Source of the DNA: Acestrorhynchus altus
Taxonomy: Eukaryota; Chordata; Actinopteri; Characiformes; Acestrorhynchidae
NCBI GenBank assembly: GCA_034509495.1
Contig: CM067521.1
Coordinates: 109,868 to 173,867 of the forward strand
Length of the DNA: 64,000 bases
Reading direction: 5' to 3'
Shown: positions 1-11,460 of the stretch, in pieces
How positions within the stretch are numbered: the first letter of the stretch is position 1
Layout: each line of letters starts with the position of its first letter
Program-made: the position numbers and the translations under genes
The notes under the pieces: generated by a model
The model's input: the letters and a program-made list of their open reading frames with translations, nothing else
The model's database searches: none
Told to the model about the DNA's origin: nothing

Positions 1-180
1 CTATACTGTATACTGTAATATAGTCTGTATATTATATATTCTATATATTTCTATAGTGCTGCTTCTACTAAATTATTTTTTCTGCCTATCTTTCTGCTTA
101 CTGTACTGATGCTGCTACTGGAACCTTAATTTCCCTGAAGGAACCCTCCCAAGGGATCCATAAAGTTCTATTCTATTTGA

Positions 181-213
181 TTCTATTCTAACAATAACAA
201 CAACAACAACAAC

Positions 214-245
<32 letters not shown>

Positions 246-752
246 TAATAATGATGATGATAAAATTAATGATAATAATGATAATAATAATGATAACAAC
301 AACAATAATAATAATAACAATAATAATATGATGATAATAATAATAGTAATGATAACAATAATAATATGATGATGATAATAATAGTAATGATAACAATAAT
401 AATGATAATAATTTTGAAAATAATAATGATAATAACAACAATGATAATGATAATAACAATAATAATGATAATAACATTAATAATAATAACAATGATAATA
501 ATAATAAGAATAGTAATAATAAATAATAATAATAGTAATAATAATAATAATAATGATAATAATAGTAGTAATAATAATAAATGTAATAATAAATAATAAT
601 AATAGTAATAATAATAATAATAATGATAATAGTAGTAATAATAATAAAAGTAATAAAAATAATAATAATAGTAATAATAACAATAAATGTAATAATAATA
701 AAAATAATAATAGTAATAATAATAATAAAAAAAAATAATAATAATAGTAATA
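181..752. repeat. AAT/ATG-type trinucleotide microsatellite
   Basis: About 570 bases of imperfect trinucleotide repeat built from aat, aac and atg triplets. Both strands show long open frames of Ile, Leu, Asn, Ser and Tyr only because stop codons are rare in some phases of the repeat. Positions 1-180 before it hold AT-rich sequence with no recognisable feature. Confidence 0.95.
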
Positions 753-760
753 AGTCACAG

Positions 761-1195
761 TTGAATAGCCACACAGTGTCACACAGAGTGAACTTGACTG
801 TAGTGGGTTTAATGTCAGTGTTGTAGTTCTTGCACTGGTAAGTTATTCGTGTGTTACTACACCTTAATTCGGGTGTTTTTATTAGAATATCCTTTTATTG
901 TTAAACCTCATTAAGCATCACCTCAGCTGATCACTTTAATCTGGGATTACTGATCCCAACCGACTTCCATTAACCTCAACAGTCGGTGTGAGTCCACAGA
1001 TCTGACTGGGGCATTATACTGGGACCAGTGTAGTTAAACCAAAGAGCAGAACAGGTGAGAATGATATTTCATTGATTACAACATATAACAGTGTTACGGG
1101 TTTGCACTGTTTGTCTTTACTGTAACAGGAACAGAAACTAAATGTATTTCATTTATATTAAATATTAATGAAGGTCCAGCAGGTCACAACTGCAG
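761..1195. other. Intergenic, nothing recognised
   Basis: Ordinary-looking sequence between two tandem-repeat blocks. I see no coding exon, no RNA gene and no repeat family that I know. Confidence 0.5.
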
Positions 1196-1199
1196 AAAC

Positions 1200-2160
1200 A
1201 CTCAGAGAGGCTGTGTGTTACAATATTGCAGTGTTACAGTGTGACTGTTACAATGTAACTGCATTACACTGTTACAGTTTTGTGTGAACGTGTTAAAGTG
1301 TGAGTTTATTACCGTATGGTGACTGTGTTGCCGTATTACAGTATGACTTACAGTGTGACTGTTTTACACGGCAATAATACACACTATTAGGACTGTTACA
1401 GTGTGATAGAATTACAGTGTAAGTGTGACTGTATTACAGTGTTGCAGTTTTAGTGGTACAGTGTGACTATTACAGTGTGACTGTAGTGTTAGTGTTGCAG
1501 TGTTACTGTATTGCAGTATTACAGTGTGACTGTATTTAAGTGTGACTGCAATACAGTGTTACAGCGTCAGTGTATTACAGTGTGACGGTAATACAGTGTT
1601 ACAGTGTGACTGTAGTGTTAGTGTGTGTATTACAGTGTTAGTGTGACTGTAGTGTTACAGTGTGAGTGCATTAGTACAGTGTGACTAGTTTTACAGTGTG
1701 ACTATTACAGTGTGAGTGTATTACAGTGTGACTAGAGTTACAGTTCGACTGTATTATAGTGTGACTATTACAGTGTTGAAGTGGGACTGTATGACTGTAG
1801 TGTTATTGTTAATGTATTACAATGTAACGGTAGTGTTACAGTGTTGCAGTGTGCCTGTATTACAGTGTTGCAGTGTGACTGTAGTGGTACAGTGTGATTG
1901 TATTACAGTGTGACTGTATCACAGTGTTGCAGTGTGACTGTAGTGGTACAGTGTGATTGTATTACAGTGTGACTGTATCACAGTGTTGCAGTGTGACTAT
2001 AGTGGTACAGTGTGATTGTATTACAGTGTGACTGTATCACAGGGCTGCAGTGTGACTGTAGTGGTACAGTGTGACTGTATCACAGTGTTGCAGTGTGACT
2101 GTAGTGGTACAGTGTGATTGTATTACAGTGTTGCAGTGTGACTGTAGTGTGACAGTGTGA
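1200..2160. repeat. Degenerate minisatellite upstream of gnl3
   Basis: Nearly a kilobase made of variants of the core 'ttacagtgtgactgta'. The right part (about 1909-2160) is more regular, with a higher-order unit near 60 bp that alternates 'gtgttgcagtgtgactgta' and 'gtggtacagtgtgattgta'. It ends just before the CpG-rich promoter of gnl3. Open frames in it are by-products of the repeat. Confidence 0.9.
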
Positions 2161-2265
2161 CTGGGGGACAGCAGCTCCACAGACACAAAGGCGCGGCGGC
2201 CGGGCGGCCGGTTGTGTGTAGCCGGGCTGCAGCGCCGCTCTGCGGGGGAAGCTGCGCGGTCTTAC

Positions 2266-2400
2266 CTGCTCCGAGTTCAGCCTCCTGCTCTCCCGAATCC
2301 GCGGCGCCTCAAACACATGAGGAGAGAAATCCGGACTGAATTCATCACAGACACACACCAGCCCCACCCTCTGCCCTGCGTCACCGGAACCGGAACCGGA
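2266..2400 (-). other. Candidate divergent first exon (minus strand)
   Basis: On the minus strand the CpG-rich block reads into a textbook splice donor, GAGCAG|GTAAGA, with the last exon base at 2266. That fits a non-coding first exon of a gene transcribed leftward from the gnl3 promoter. In human, PBRM1 lies next to GNL3 in divergent orientation, so a pbrm1 first exon is the natural guess. No pbrm1 protein sequence is inside the window, so the identity is inference only. The upstream end is a guess. Confidence 0.4.
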
Positions 2401-2449
2401 AATCGGAACCCGGAAGCGGGCAGCGCTGCTTGTGGCCCACGTGCTGGAG
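2381..2449 (+). promoter_or_regulatory. gnl3 promoter with ETS-type sites and E-box
   Basis: Four GGAA-centred ETS-like sites lie in a row: three CCGGAA copies at 2384, 2390 and 2396, and CCGGAAG at 2410-2416. A CACGTG E-box sits at 2438-2443, only 6 bases before the gnl3 start codon at 2450. There is no TATA box and the block is CpG-rich, as in a housekeeping promoter. Nucleostemin is a known MYC target, so the E-box placement fits the gene, although binding is inferred. Confidence 0.6.
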
Positions 2450-5400
2450 ATGAAGCGTCCGAGTGAGTACTCTTATTTTACTCCACATTTACTCCACATT
2501 TACCCTTTATTCACTTACTATTTACTCACTATTCACCCTCTATTCACTCACTATAATTCCCTTATTTACTCACTATTCACTCACTATAATTCCCTTATTT
2601 ACTCATTATTTACTCACTATTCACCTTCTATTCACTCACTATAATACCCTTATTTACTCACTATTCACCCTCTATTCACTCACTATAGTACCCTTATTTA
2701 CTCACTATTCACCCTCTATTCACTCACTATAATACCCTTATTTACTCACTATTCACTCACTATAATACCCTTATTTACTCACTATTCACCCTCTATTCAC
2801 TCATTATAATACCCTTATTTACTCACTATTCACCTTCTATTCACTCACTATAATACCCTTATTTACTCACTATTCACTCACTATTCACCTTTTATTCACT
2901 CACTATAATACCCTTATTTACTCACTATTTACTCTATAATATCCTTATTTACTCACTGTTCACCCTCTATTCACTCACTATAAGTCCCTTATTTACTCAC
3001 TATTCACCTTTTATTCACTCACTATAATACCCTTATTTACTCATTCATTCACTCACTATAATACCCTTATTTAATCACTATTCACCCTCTATTCACTCAT
3101 TATAATACCCTTATTTACTCACTATTCACCTTCTGTTCACTCACTATAATACACTTATTTACTCACTATTCACCTTTTATTCACTCACTATAATACCCTT
3201 ATTTACTCACTATTCAGTCACTATAATACCCTTATTTACTCACTATTCACCTTTTATTCACTCACTATAATACCCTTATTTACCCTCTATTCACTCACTA
3301 TAATTCCCTTATTTACTCACTATAATTCCCTTATTTACTCACTATTCACCCTCTATTCACTCACTATAATTCCCTTATTTACTCACTATAATTCCCTTAT
3401 TTACTCACTATTCACCCTCTATTTGCTCAGTATAATCTCTGTTTACTCGCATTGTTCTGTGTCGGGGACATTACCCCGTGTGCGGTGACTTTACCCCGTG
3501 TGCGGTGACTTTACCCCGTGTGCGGTGACTTTACCCCGTGTGCGGTGACTTTACCCCGTGTGCAGTGACTTTACCCCGTGTTAAGTGACTTTACCCCGTG
3601 TTAAGTGACTTTACCCCGTGTTAAGTGACTTTATCCATTGTGGGCGGTGACTTTCTCCTGTATGCAGTGATATTACCCTGTTTGCAGTGACTGTACCCCG
3701 CGTGTGGTGACTGTACCCCGCGTGTGGTGACTGTAACCCGCGTGTGGTGACTGTACCCTGCGTGTGGTGACTGTACCCCGCGTGTGGTGATATTGCCCCG
3801 AGTGTGGTGACTGTACCCCATGTGTGGTGACTTGTGTGTTCATGACGCTGTTGTGATGCGCTGTTGTCTTGTGTTTCAGAGTTAAAGAAAAGCACTAAAC
3901 GTGTTTCCTGCGCAAAACGATATAAAATACAGAAGAAGGTAAGAAAACTTCTCTAATTCAGTTTTTAGGTTTTAAAATTTCCAAAGTTTGCAGACGCAGA
4001 TGCTCAGAGCTTTCTTAAATGTTCCGACTGAGAATGTAATCACATACGGGTGTTTACGTGGACGTTATTCTCCTATTTAACAGAGTATTTAATGGGTTCC
4101 GTTGGATATAAACCGTAATCAGTGGCCTCGAACAGTTGACTCTGTTCCGGTTGACGCGTGTACATGTACCGCTGGGGTTTCCACTGTAGATAATGTGTGT
4201 TCTCTGCTTTCAGGTTCGGGAACACCACAGAAAATTACGAAAGGAGGCGAAGAAAAATGGAATCAAAAGAAAGCCCAACAGAGACATTGAAGTACCAAAC
4301 AGCGCTCCTTTTAAGGAGGAGGTCCTCAGAGAGGCGGAGCAGAAGAAACGAGAGGTGCTACTGAATGACGTGAAGTCCCGCGGCTTTACGGTCGTCAGGT
4401 TTGCAATGCTAACTAAAGCTCTCGTTCCATCTGTGCACAGCTGGAGGAGCTGAAGGAGAAGAACAGACTCGCCAAGCAGAAGCAGAAAGCAGAGAAGAGG
4501 AAGAAGGACAAAGATGCAGGCGGTGTGGCTGAGGAGCCCAAGACCAAGAAAGCTAAAAAGGTAGATTGTGATGAAGCCTGGGTTTCTGAGTCGCTGCTGC
4601 ATTTCTCTGTATTCGCCTCTGATCCTGTCTTTGCCCTCTCAGGACGAGAAGGTTAAAGCTCAGAGGCAAGTGAGGGCAGCTGTCGCCAAGGGGAAAAGCA
4701 CCAAGGTGTTCAGATGCAGTGAGCTGAATAAGGTAAAACTACCTACCAGTAGTCATATGATCTGTCTCTGTCCTTGTCCATCCTTCCATACATGCAGTGT
4801 AGATAGACAAACAGGTGCAGGTCAAAAAATGAGAATATCATGAAAACCAAAAATCATTAATCACACACAGACTCATTATTTCAGGTGTTTATTTCTTTTC
4901 ATTTAGATTATTATAACTGATGAGTAATGAAAATCCCAAATTCAGTATCTCAGAAAATTAGAATATTGTGATTGTGGTGCCACAATCAGCTAATTAACTT
5001 TAAGGGAAGATAAAGATGTGGTGGAAAAAGTGTACAAGCAATAGGGATAACCACACCCTGGAGAGGATTGTAAAACAAAACCCATCAATAATGTTGGGAC
5101 GTAGGCACAGAATCCACGTTGCTTGAGGTCCAATGTAAAGTCTCCACAGTCAGTGATGGTTTGGGGTGACATGTCATCTGCCGGTGTTGGTCAAGCAGCG
5201 TCTACCAGCAGGTTTTAGAGCACTTCGTGCTTCCTGCTGCTGACCAACTTCATGGAGATGCAGATTTCATTTTCCAACAGGACCTGGCACCTGCAGACAG
5301 TGACAAAGCTACCAGTACCTGGTTTAAGGACCATGGTGTCCCTGTTCTTAATTGGCCGGCAAACTTGCCTGCTCTCCCCACGAGATCTTCATACTCTAAC

Positions 5401-8400
5401 CTAACCAAAAGTAGCCTCAGAGAGCCTTTTAGGTCTGCGTCCCTTGGCTGCTCGTTTCCGCATGTGTACACACACACACACACAAACACACACACCATCA
5501 TCAGTTTGTTGCTTGTGAGTGTAAGGTAACCATGCCCAGTGCTGGGCATATAGAGGGTAAGAAGATCAGCAGATTGCACTTGGAGCTAGAACATGCTTAA
5601 TTCTTCTGTGCTCCTCAGGTTATCCAGGCTTCTGATGTTATATTAGAGGTACTGGATGCGCGGGATCCTCTGGGCTGTCGCTGTCCTCAGCTGGAGGAAG
5701 CCGTATTGAAACACGAGGGAGGGAAAAGACTGCTGTTTATAATGACAAAGATAGGTATGGAAGATCTACACCACTCGCAATCTTCTACTGTAATCTCAGG
5801 GCGGCTCAGGTAGGACCGGAAAAACGGTCCTGTTGACACTAGTAGATGATTTGCTGACTGCAGTCTTTTCATCCTTTAGATCTTGTGCCTAAAGATAATT
5901 TGGAGAAGTGGCTTGGATATCTTCAAGAAGAGTGTCCAACGTTTGTCTTCAAGTCATCCATGCGCCTGCAGGACAAGACTGTGGTATGAATAAAGCATCA
6001 TTAGTGAGGCTTTGCATTTTTACGTCCCCCCGTTGTGTACCTGTGAGCTTGGTTCCTCCCGAGGGTTCCTCCTCCAGCTGTGAGGGAGTTTCTCCTGCAC
6101 CGTCGCCCTTCATCTTCATCCTTCATGTTTAATGTTATTGACCTGATTTGTGATATTTGTGATTCTGTAAAGTTTGTGTGGTCAGTTGTAAAAATCTTTG
6201 TACTGATACATTGGATCTGATCTGTTATCTGTCCAGCTTCAGTGTCCAGGTCAAACACTCATAACTCTCCTGTTCTAGATTGAGAAGAAGCAGAGGGCAG
6301 CTAATGGAAAAGTCGATGTGAGCAGAGCAGCCGCTGCGTTTGGTAGTGATTCGCTGATGCAGACCCTGACAGACCTGGCCAAGAGGCAGGACAGCGAGAG
6401 TATGCTGAAGGTTGGCGTTGTTGGTAAGGCTGTGACTGGAGTCCTGGAGGGCTGGCGTAGTTTCCCCGTTCAACCCCAAAAACTTTGCCTGGTAGATGAT
6501 GTGGTGTGTTTGAATATGGCGTCTACCAAACTGCTGGAGACGGGCCTCGTGTCCAGCTCCTGTACGTGCAGAGGGTCCCTGAGTCTGAGTGTGTTCTCTG
6601 TAGTTCTTTTAGGCAAATAAATGGTCATAATTCCTCTGTTTGGTTTGTCTGGTCAGGTTTTCCTGGTGTGGGAAAGAGCAGCATCATTAACACCTTGAAG
6701 GGCATCAGAGCGTGCCATGCAGGTGTACAGCGAGGACTGACCAAGTGAGTGCATTTTAGCTGGGGTTCTAATCAGAGCTTCAGTGGTCTACAAGATAAGG
6801 CTGATTGGTGTATATCACAGTTTCCTTTTCTGAGCATAACATTATGACCTTGTTTCTATCAGCTCCTCTGATCACACAGGAGCTCTTTGTGGTTCTATAA
6901 TTACAGACTGTAGTTCATCTGTTTCTCTGCAGACTTTATTCTCCTCCTTCCACCCTGATCTTCAATGATCAGGACCCCACAGGACCACCACAGAGCAGAT
7001 ATGATGTGGGTGGTGGGTCATTCTCAGCACTGCAGTCACACTGACATGGTGGTGGTGTGTTAGTGTGTGTTGCTGGTACGAGTGGATCAGACACAGCAGT
7101 GCTGCTGGAGTGTTTAAACCCCTCAGTGTCACTGCTGGACCGAGAACAGTCCACCAACCAGAAATGTCCAGCTGAGAGCGTCCTGTGGGCAGCGTCCTGT
7201 GAGCACTGATGAAGGACTAGAGGACGACCAACACAAACTGTACAGAAACAGATGATGGAGCCGTTTGTAATCAGAATATAGTGGGTACAGTTCAGGACTA
7301 GGCTTAATTCCTGTCTGCTGAAACTGGCCTCTAACTGAGATCTGACCAAAGGTCTAGTCAAGCTTAGCTCGGTATGATCTGTCCACTCTGTCGACTTTTA
7401 AAATCAGTTTGGAGCCTAAGCTCTTAAATTGGTCGTGCTTTGCCGTTTCAGTGGGTATCTTTGAACAGTGATGACTGTGATTGATCTGACCAACACCGTG
7501 GAGTCTGCATTCAATCCAACACTGACGTTTAAAGAACCCGGTGGTCCATTTCAGTGGAAGCCATTTGGAAGAACATGTCTGCTTCAACCATGTGTTACTG
7601 CTTCCCATTCCAGATGTATGCAGGAAGTGCATATCTCCAAGAAGGTGAAGATGATCGACAGTCCTGCAATAGTGGCAGCTCCATCCAACTCTGGAGAAAA
7701 GCTGGCTTTGAGGAGTCTGCAGGTGGAGGAGAATGAGGAGAGCGCTCTGGGGGCAGTTACGATGTTGCTGAAACAGTGCAGCCAGCAGAACGTGAGTAGA
7801 ACCAGAGAGACGTCTAATCTGAGAGGATGACGGTTACAGAGAACCTCTTCACCGAACACACACACACACACGGAGTGATACAGTGAGCACACGTGCCGTA
7901 TTATTATGGGAAGTATTTGTGTGTTTTTCAGATCATGTTGGAGTACAATGTTCCAGACTACAGAAACACTCTGGAGTTCTTAACCCTCTTTGCCAAAAAG
8001 CGGGGTTACCTGCAGAAGGGTGCGCTGCCCAACGTAGAACAGGCTGCGACTGTGTTCGTCAATGACTGGACAGGGTGAGTAGAAGATCACTGCGCGAGTG
8101 TGCGAACACTTTGAGAATGCAGTCTGGCCGGGGCTTCTGGGTACGTAGCCCAGAATGTCCTTTAATGAGCCCCAAACCTTATAACATCAGCCAATAGCAG
8201 TTTAGCCCCGCCCATTCACATTTCTGCACGCTGGTTGGAAACATACTCGACAGCCAATCAGAGCTGAGGTCATTGACCCCACTCTGTTTTAAAGGGACAG
8301 TTCATTAAAGTTCATGGCTCTGTTCTTTACCTGTACACTTCTCCTTTATTGGCGCTGTAGAAAGTGTGCGATTGAGCGGTGGTCCGCTGGTAAAGACGAG

Positions 8401-10173
8401 GTCGCGTGGTTGACATCAGATTTGGGTTTATTTTCAGTTTAAAGTTTAAATGTCAAACATACAGTGTGTCTGAATGTGTTTATTACCGTGTGATAATCTG
8501 TATGTCTGTGTCCATCAGAGCGAAACTGAGTTACTATACCAAAGTCCCGGTCCGACAGGCCCTACCCCCCCACCTCTCCGAAGCCATGGTTGCAGAGATG
8601 CAGACGGGAGTGAACTTGGACAAGATGAAGTTCGCCAACGAGCAGATAATCAAGTGTAGGTTCCTCTGCTCTGATCAGCTGCTTTTCATCCAAATCTTTT
8701 GCAAAGTGATGCAGAAATGTTCTTCAGATGGTTTAGGAGTCGCTTACGTTCTGCACACGTTTGACTCAGTTCCAGATTCTTCACTATTTTACTCCTCAAA
8801 AGAAAAATCATTTTAATTAATTCTATCTTCTAACTTCAATTTCAACCTTTAGTTATTTATAATAATATATTAATAAAATTCATTTGTAAATTCATGAAAG
8901 TGACCAAAAAAATCCTTAGTTTGCTGCAACTGTTTGAAATCTATTTAGAAAAGAAAGGAAATGTTCTGAACGTTTCTCGCGTATAAAGAAATCCAGACCC
9001 GTATGTTTGAGTTTGGGTTTAAAGTCCAGACTGATTCACTGCAGATGGTCAGCTCTGATGAATCTGCGGTCAGATACAGACAGCAGGGGGTTTCTGTGCT
9101 GGTTAGTTCTGTGTTCTGATCCACACGGTACTGGGCTGAGTGACGTTCTGTCGGTTCAGATCACCGAGAGGCAGAACCAGTTTCTCACCTTTTACAGCAG
9201 CTTTAGTCGAGTTTGACGGATTTGGTCAAACCTGAGCGACTGAGGATGGACAATCCGTGGTTATCAGGTGAGGTTGTCTGAGGCTGTTTGACGGTTGTGT
9301 TAAACGTTGTATTGTAGGTGTACGAAGGCCCAGCATGTCGAGCAGCATACCGTTCAACTCCAAGAACATGACTGATGGCATTCTGCATGTCAGTGAGATA
9401 CCAGGGGAACCGCCTGCAGCAGAGGGGGAGCAGGAGGCGGAGCAGCAGGAGGACATCACTGAGCAAAAGGACAAAGAGGAGACTGAGGACACTGAGGAGG
9501 TACCGGTCACTGTTATAAACAGGTCGAAACAGTGTGGGGACGTTCATTTTTCACTTTTGAACACAATTTTAGAACAGCGTTTCTCAGCCCTGGTCCTGGA
9601 GGCACCCCTACCCTGCAGATTTTACTGCTGTGCCGGCTTCATTATTGAGGCCTTCAGAGCTGCAGGGACGGGCTAAAGCTAAAACGTGCTGGGCAGGGGT
9701 GCCTCTAGGACCAGATTTAGAAACACTTTTGGGAACGGTGCGTCTCGGGGACCCTTTGTAATCCATGTAGTCCAGCTCTCCCTGATGAGTCATGATGAGT
9801 CTGTTGTGTCACATATATTTTTGATGACATAATAATCCAACTCTGATCTCAGAGAAACGCAGGTTCATATCAAACAGTATTAATGTCTGAATATTCAGCT
9901 GCTCTGCTTTTATCTTTCATCTTCAGACTGAGACTCCAGAGTCCCAGACCGTGCAGACGCCACGACCCGCTCAGAAACCAGCGCGTGAGTTATCTTTGTT
10001 CCAGCTTCTAACCCAGTGATGATGGAGTTCAGGTTTATCTCTGATGGTTTTTCTGTGGAATCGTAGGAAAAAGAAGAAAAGGAGCGGCGGCGCCTGTACC
10101 GGTCAGCACCGACGCGGCGGCTGCGCAGCAGAACAGCGACGACGCGTATGACTTCAACACAGACTTCGTATGA
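2450..10173 (+). CDS. gnl3: Guanine nucleotide-binding protein-like 3 (nucleostemin), complete
   Basis: Nucleolar GTPase of the circularly permuted YlqF/GNL family, involved in ribosome biogenesis and stem/progenitor proliferation. Fifteen coding exons join without a phase error: 2450-2462, 3880-3938, 4214-4354, 4441-4560, 4643-4732, 5619-5754, 5880-5983, 6279-6423, 6657-6744, 7614-7791, 7932-8074, 8519-8655, 9318-9499, 9927-9984, 10067-10173 (1701 nt, 566 aa; human 549). The N-terminus is very basic (MKRPKLKK...) with a coiled coil near residues 50-110. The G motifs occur in the permuted order: G4 TKID at 184-187, then P-loop GFPGVGKS at 270-277, then G3 DSP at 314-316. Human has GFPNVGKS, so the Asn is Gly here. 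The C-terminus is acidic and ends DDAYDFNTDFV, as in vertebrate nucleostemin. The start ATG lies just after an E-box. It is tail-to-tail with glt8d1. Confidence 0.97.
2478..3440. repeat. AT-rich minisatellite in gnl3 intron 1
   Basis: Tandem, imperfect repeat of 'cccttatttactcactattc' and 'accctctattcactcactat' blocks, around 20-50 bp per higher-order unit. It fills most of the first intron. The repetitive frames rich in Thr, Leu, Tyr and Ser are artefacts. Confidence 0.92.
3465..3836. repeat. 20-bp minisatellite in gnl3 intron 1
   Basis: About 18 copies of the unit 'ttaccccgtgtgcggtgact' and variants. The first copies are nearly identical and later ones diverge (…gtaccccgcgtgtggtgac). It stops about 45 bp before the intron's 3' splice site at 3879. 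Confidence 0.93.
4812..5410 (+). mobile_element. Tc1/mariner-like element remnant in gnl3 intron 5
   Basis: It begins with a sequence typical of fish Tc1-like termini (caggtcaaaaaatgagaata…) and then carries a decayed transposase. Around 5170-5380 the plus strand reads FIFQQDLAPA, then KATSTWFKDHGVPVLNWPAN, the catalytic-core region of Tc1-type DDE transposases. Frameshifts and an internal deletion make it non-functional. Confidence 0.8.
6832..7262. mobile_element. Short inverted-repeat element (family A), gnl3 intron 9
   Basis: Copy of the most abundant repeat in this window. It starts with the terminal motif cataacattatgacc and continues with gctcctctgatcacacagg, the block ggaccccacaggaccaccac and the 'tacgagtggatcagacac' stretch. 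No coding capacity. The same family recurs at more than a dozen sites on both strands. Confidence 0.8.
9568..9728. mobile_element. Foldback element in gnl3 intron 13
   Basis: Inverted-repeat element whose left end reads 'tctcagccctggtcctgga' and 'ggcacccctaccctgca', and whose right end reads 'gggcaggggtgcctctagga', its near reverse complement. Half-copies or relatives occur at 21715-21750 and 41893-41962. It is a common type of fish non-autonomous repeat. Confidence 0.7.
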
Positions 10174-10302
10174 GTGGTCTTCTCTACGTGGAGAACGGAG
10201 CTCCTCTGTGTGGAAAGTGTGTTTGTGTCTGTGACTGAAGTGTCTCTGTGTAAACACACTTCGGTCAGTCTGATCAGACCTGCTGTGTAAATAATACTGA
10301 TC

Positions 10303-10308
10303 ATTAAA
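10303..10308 (+). terminator. gnl3 polyadenylation signal (ATTAAA)
   Basis: ATTAAA lies 130 bases after the gnl3 stop codon, followed by a GT-rich stretch around 10320. It is the first good signal downstream. Confidence 0.55.
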
Positions 10309-10435
10309 CTTGTATTTCCACGATGTCTGATCGGCGTCCGTTCTTATTCGCCTGTGAAGAAGCGTTACGTGTTTGGGAATCTTTAGGATATATTTCTTTC
10401 TACTGTCTCTGTCCAATCAGTCACGCTTGTGTTGC

Positions 10436-10720
10436 GCTGGTACGAGTGGATCAGACACAGCAGTGCTGCTGGAGTGGTTAAATCCCTCAGTGTCACTGCT
10501 GGACCCAGAACAGTCCACCAACCAGTAATGTCCAGCCAACAGTGTCCTGTGAGCAGCGTCCTGTGAGCACTGATGAAGGACTAGAGGACGACCAACACAA
10601 ACTGCAGAAACAGATGAGCTTCTGTCTCTGACTTTACATCTACAAGGTGGAGACACTCGGTAGGAGTGTCTGATAGAGTGGACAGTGAGTGGACACAGGG
10701 TTTAAACTGCAGAAACAGGT
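10436..10720. mobile_element. Family A element, partial, between gnl3 and glt8d1
   Basis: Central part of the family A repeat: 'ggtacgagtggatcagacac', the 'cagtccaccaaccag' block and the 'gtctgatagagtgga' block. The terminal motifs are missing. It separates the 3' ends of two convergent genes. Confidence 0.75.
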
Positions 10721-10917
10721 GAGTTGTGTTTGGCCCACCTTCAACCACAGTGGTCAGGAGAATGGTCACAAAGTCAAACATACAAAGCATTTCCAATTTT
10801 ATTCAATGCATAATAGCGTACGCTGGCGCCCCCTGGCTGAGAGGGAGCTGCAGCAGACGCTGAGGCCTTTGATTTTCATGTAAAAAAAAGAAAGTAATGA
10901 GAACAAAACATGCAGGA

Positions 10918-10923
10918 TTTATT
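10918..10923 (-). terminator. Candidate glt8d1 polyadenylation signal
   Basis: TTTATT on the plus strand is AATAAA on the minus strand, about 540 bases past the glt8d1 stop codon. A second AATAAA lies at 10798-10803. I cannot say which is used. Confidence 0.4.
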
Positions 10924-11460
10924 TTATACATAAAGCAAATAAAATCAGGAAAACATTGGCAGTGGTTCTGTTCCACACACGGAAACCAAAATCAAACGTT
11001 AGTGTTCGGGGTCACGCGGTCAGTGTTAGAACACAACGCACAGGAATACAGAAGTAACAAAGGGTACGCAGACCTAAAGCAAAATGAGTTTCCTGACCGT
11101 TCCTATAGTTACTCATCCTGTACGTCGGCGAGGGCTGAGGTAGCACTTTAGTGGAGTCCCGGGACTGATTCTCTAGGTGGCTTCTGTCCTCAACCTTTAC
11201 TGGACAGCTAGTGTCAAAAGAGGACTGATGGTAACTAATGTGGGTTTTCCAAAAGGATGCCAGCAAGATTGGACATCCCTCCGCAGGCAGCAGTGTTCCC
11301 CTAGTCCTGACTTTACCTTCTGGGGTTCAAAATACTCTAGAACAGATATACTGCACAGGAGGCCTGATCTGATGAAACAAAGTAGTGTGTGTGTGTGTGT
11401 GTGTGTCGTCCTATTGAGCTGCGATGGTTGTGCAAAGTGTCCGTGTAATCCAATCCAAGC

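Noticed and set aside
115..782. Open frames of Ile/Leu/Tyr/Asn on both strands
   Set aside because: They are translations of the AAT-type microsatellite with no splice context or complexity.
2080..2367. Minus-strand 95-residue open frame over the CpG-rich block
   Set aside because: It ends inside the minisatellite and crosses a strong minus-strand splice donor, so it is better read as non-coding first-exon sequence than as a protein.
3611..3895. His/Thr/Gly-rich minus-strand frame
   Set aside because: It follows the 20-bp minisatellite of gnl3 intron 1.
6424..6656. C/D snoRNA in gnl3 intron 8 (gatgatg … ctga)
   Set aside because: The C box deviates from RTGATGA and no terminal stem or D' box is seen.
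7468..7830. 120-residue plus-strand frame as a separate gene
   Set aside because: It is gnl3 exon 10 read through from the preceding intron; the true exon begins at 7614.
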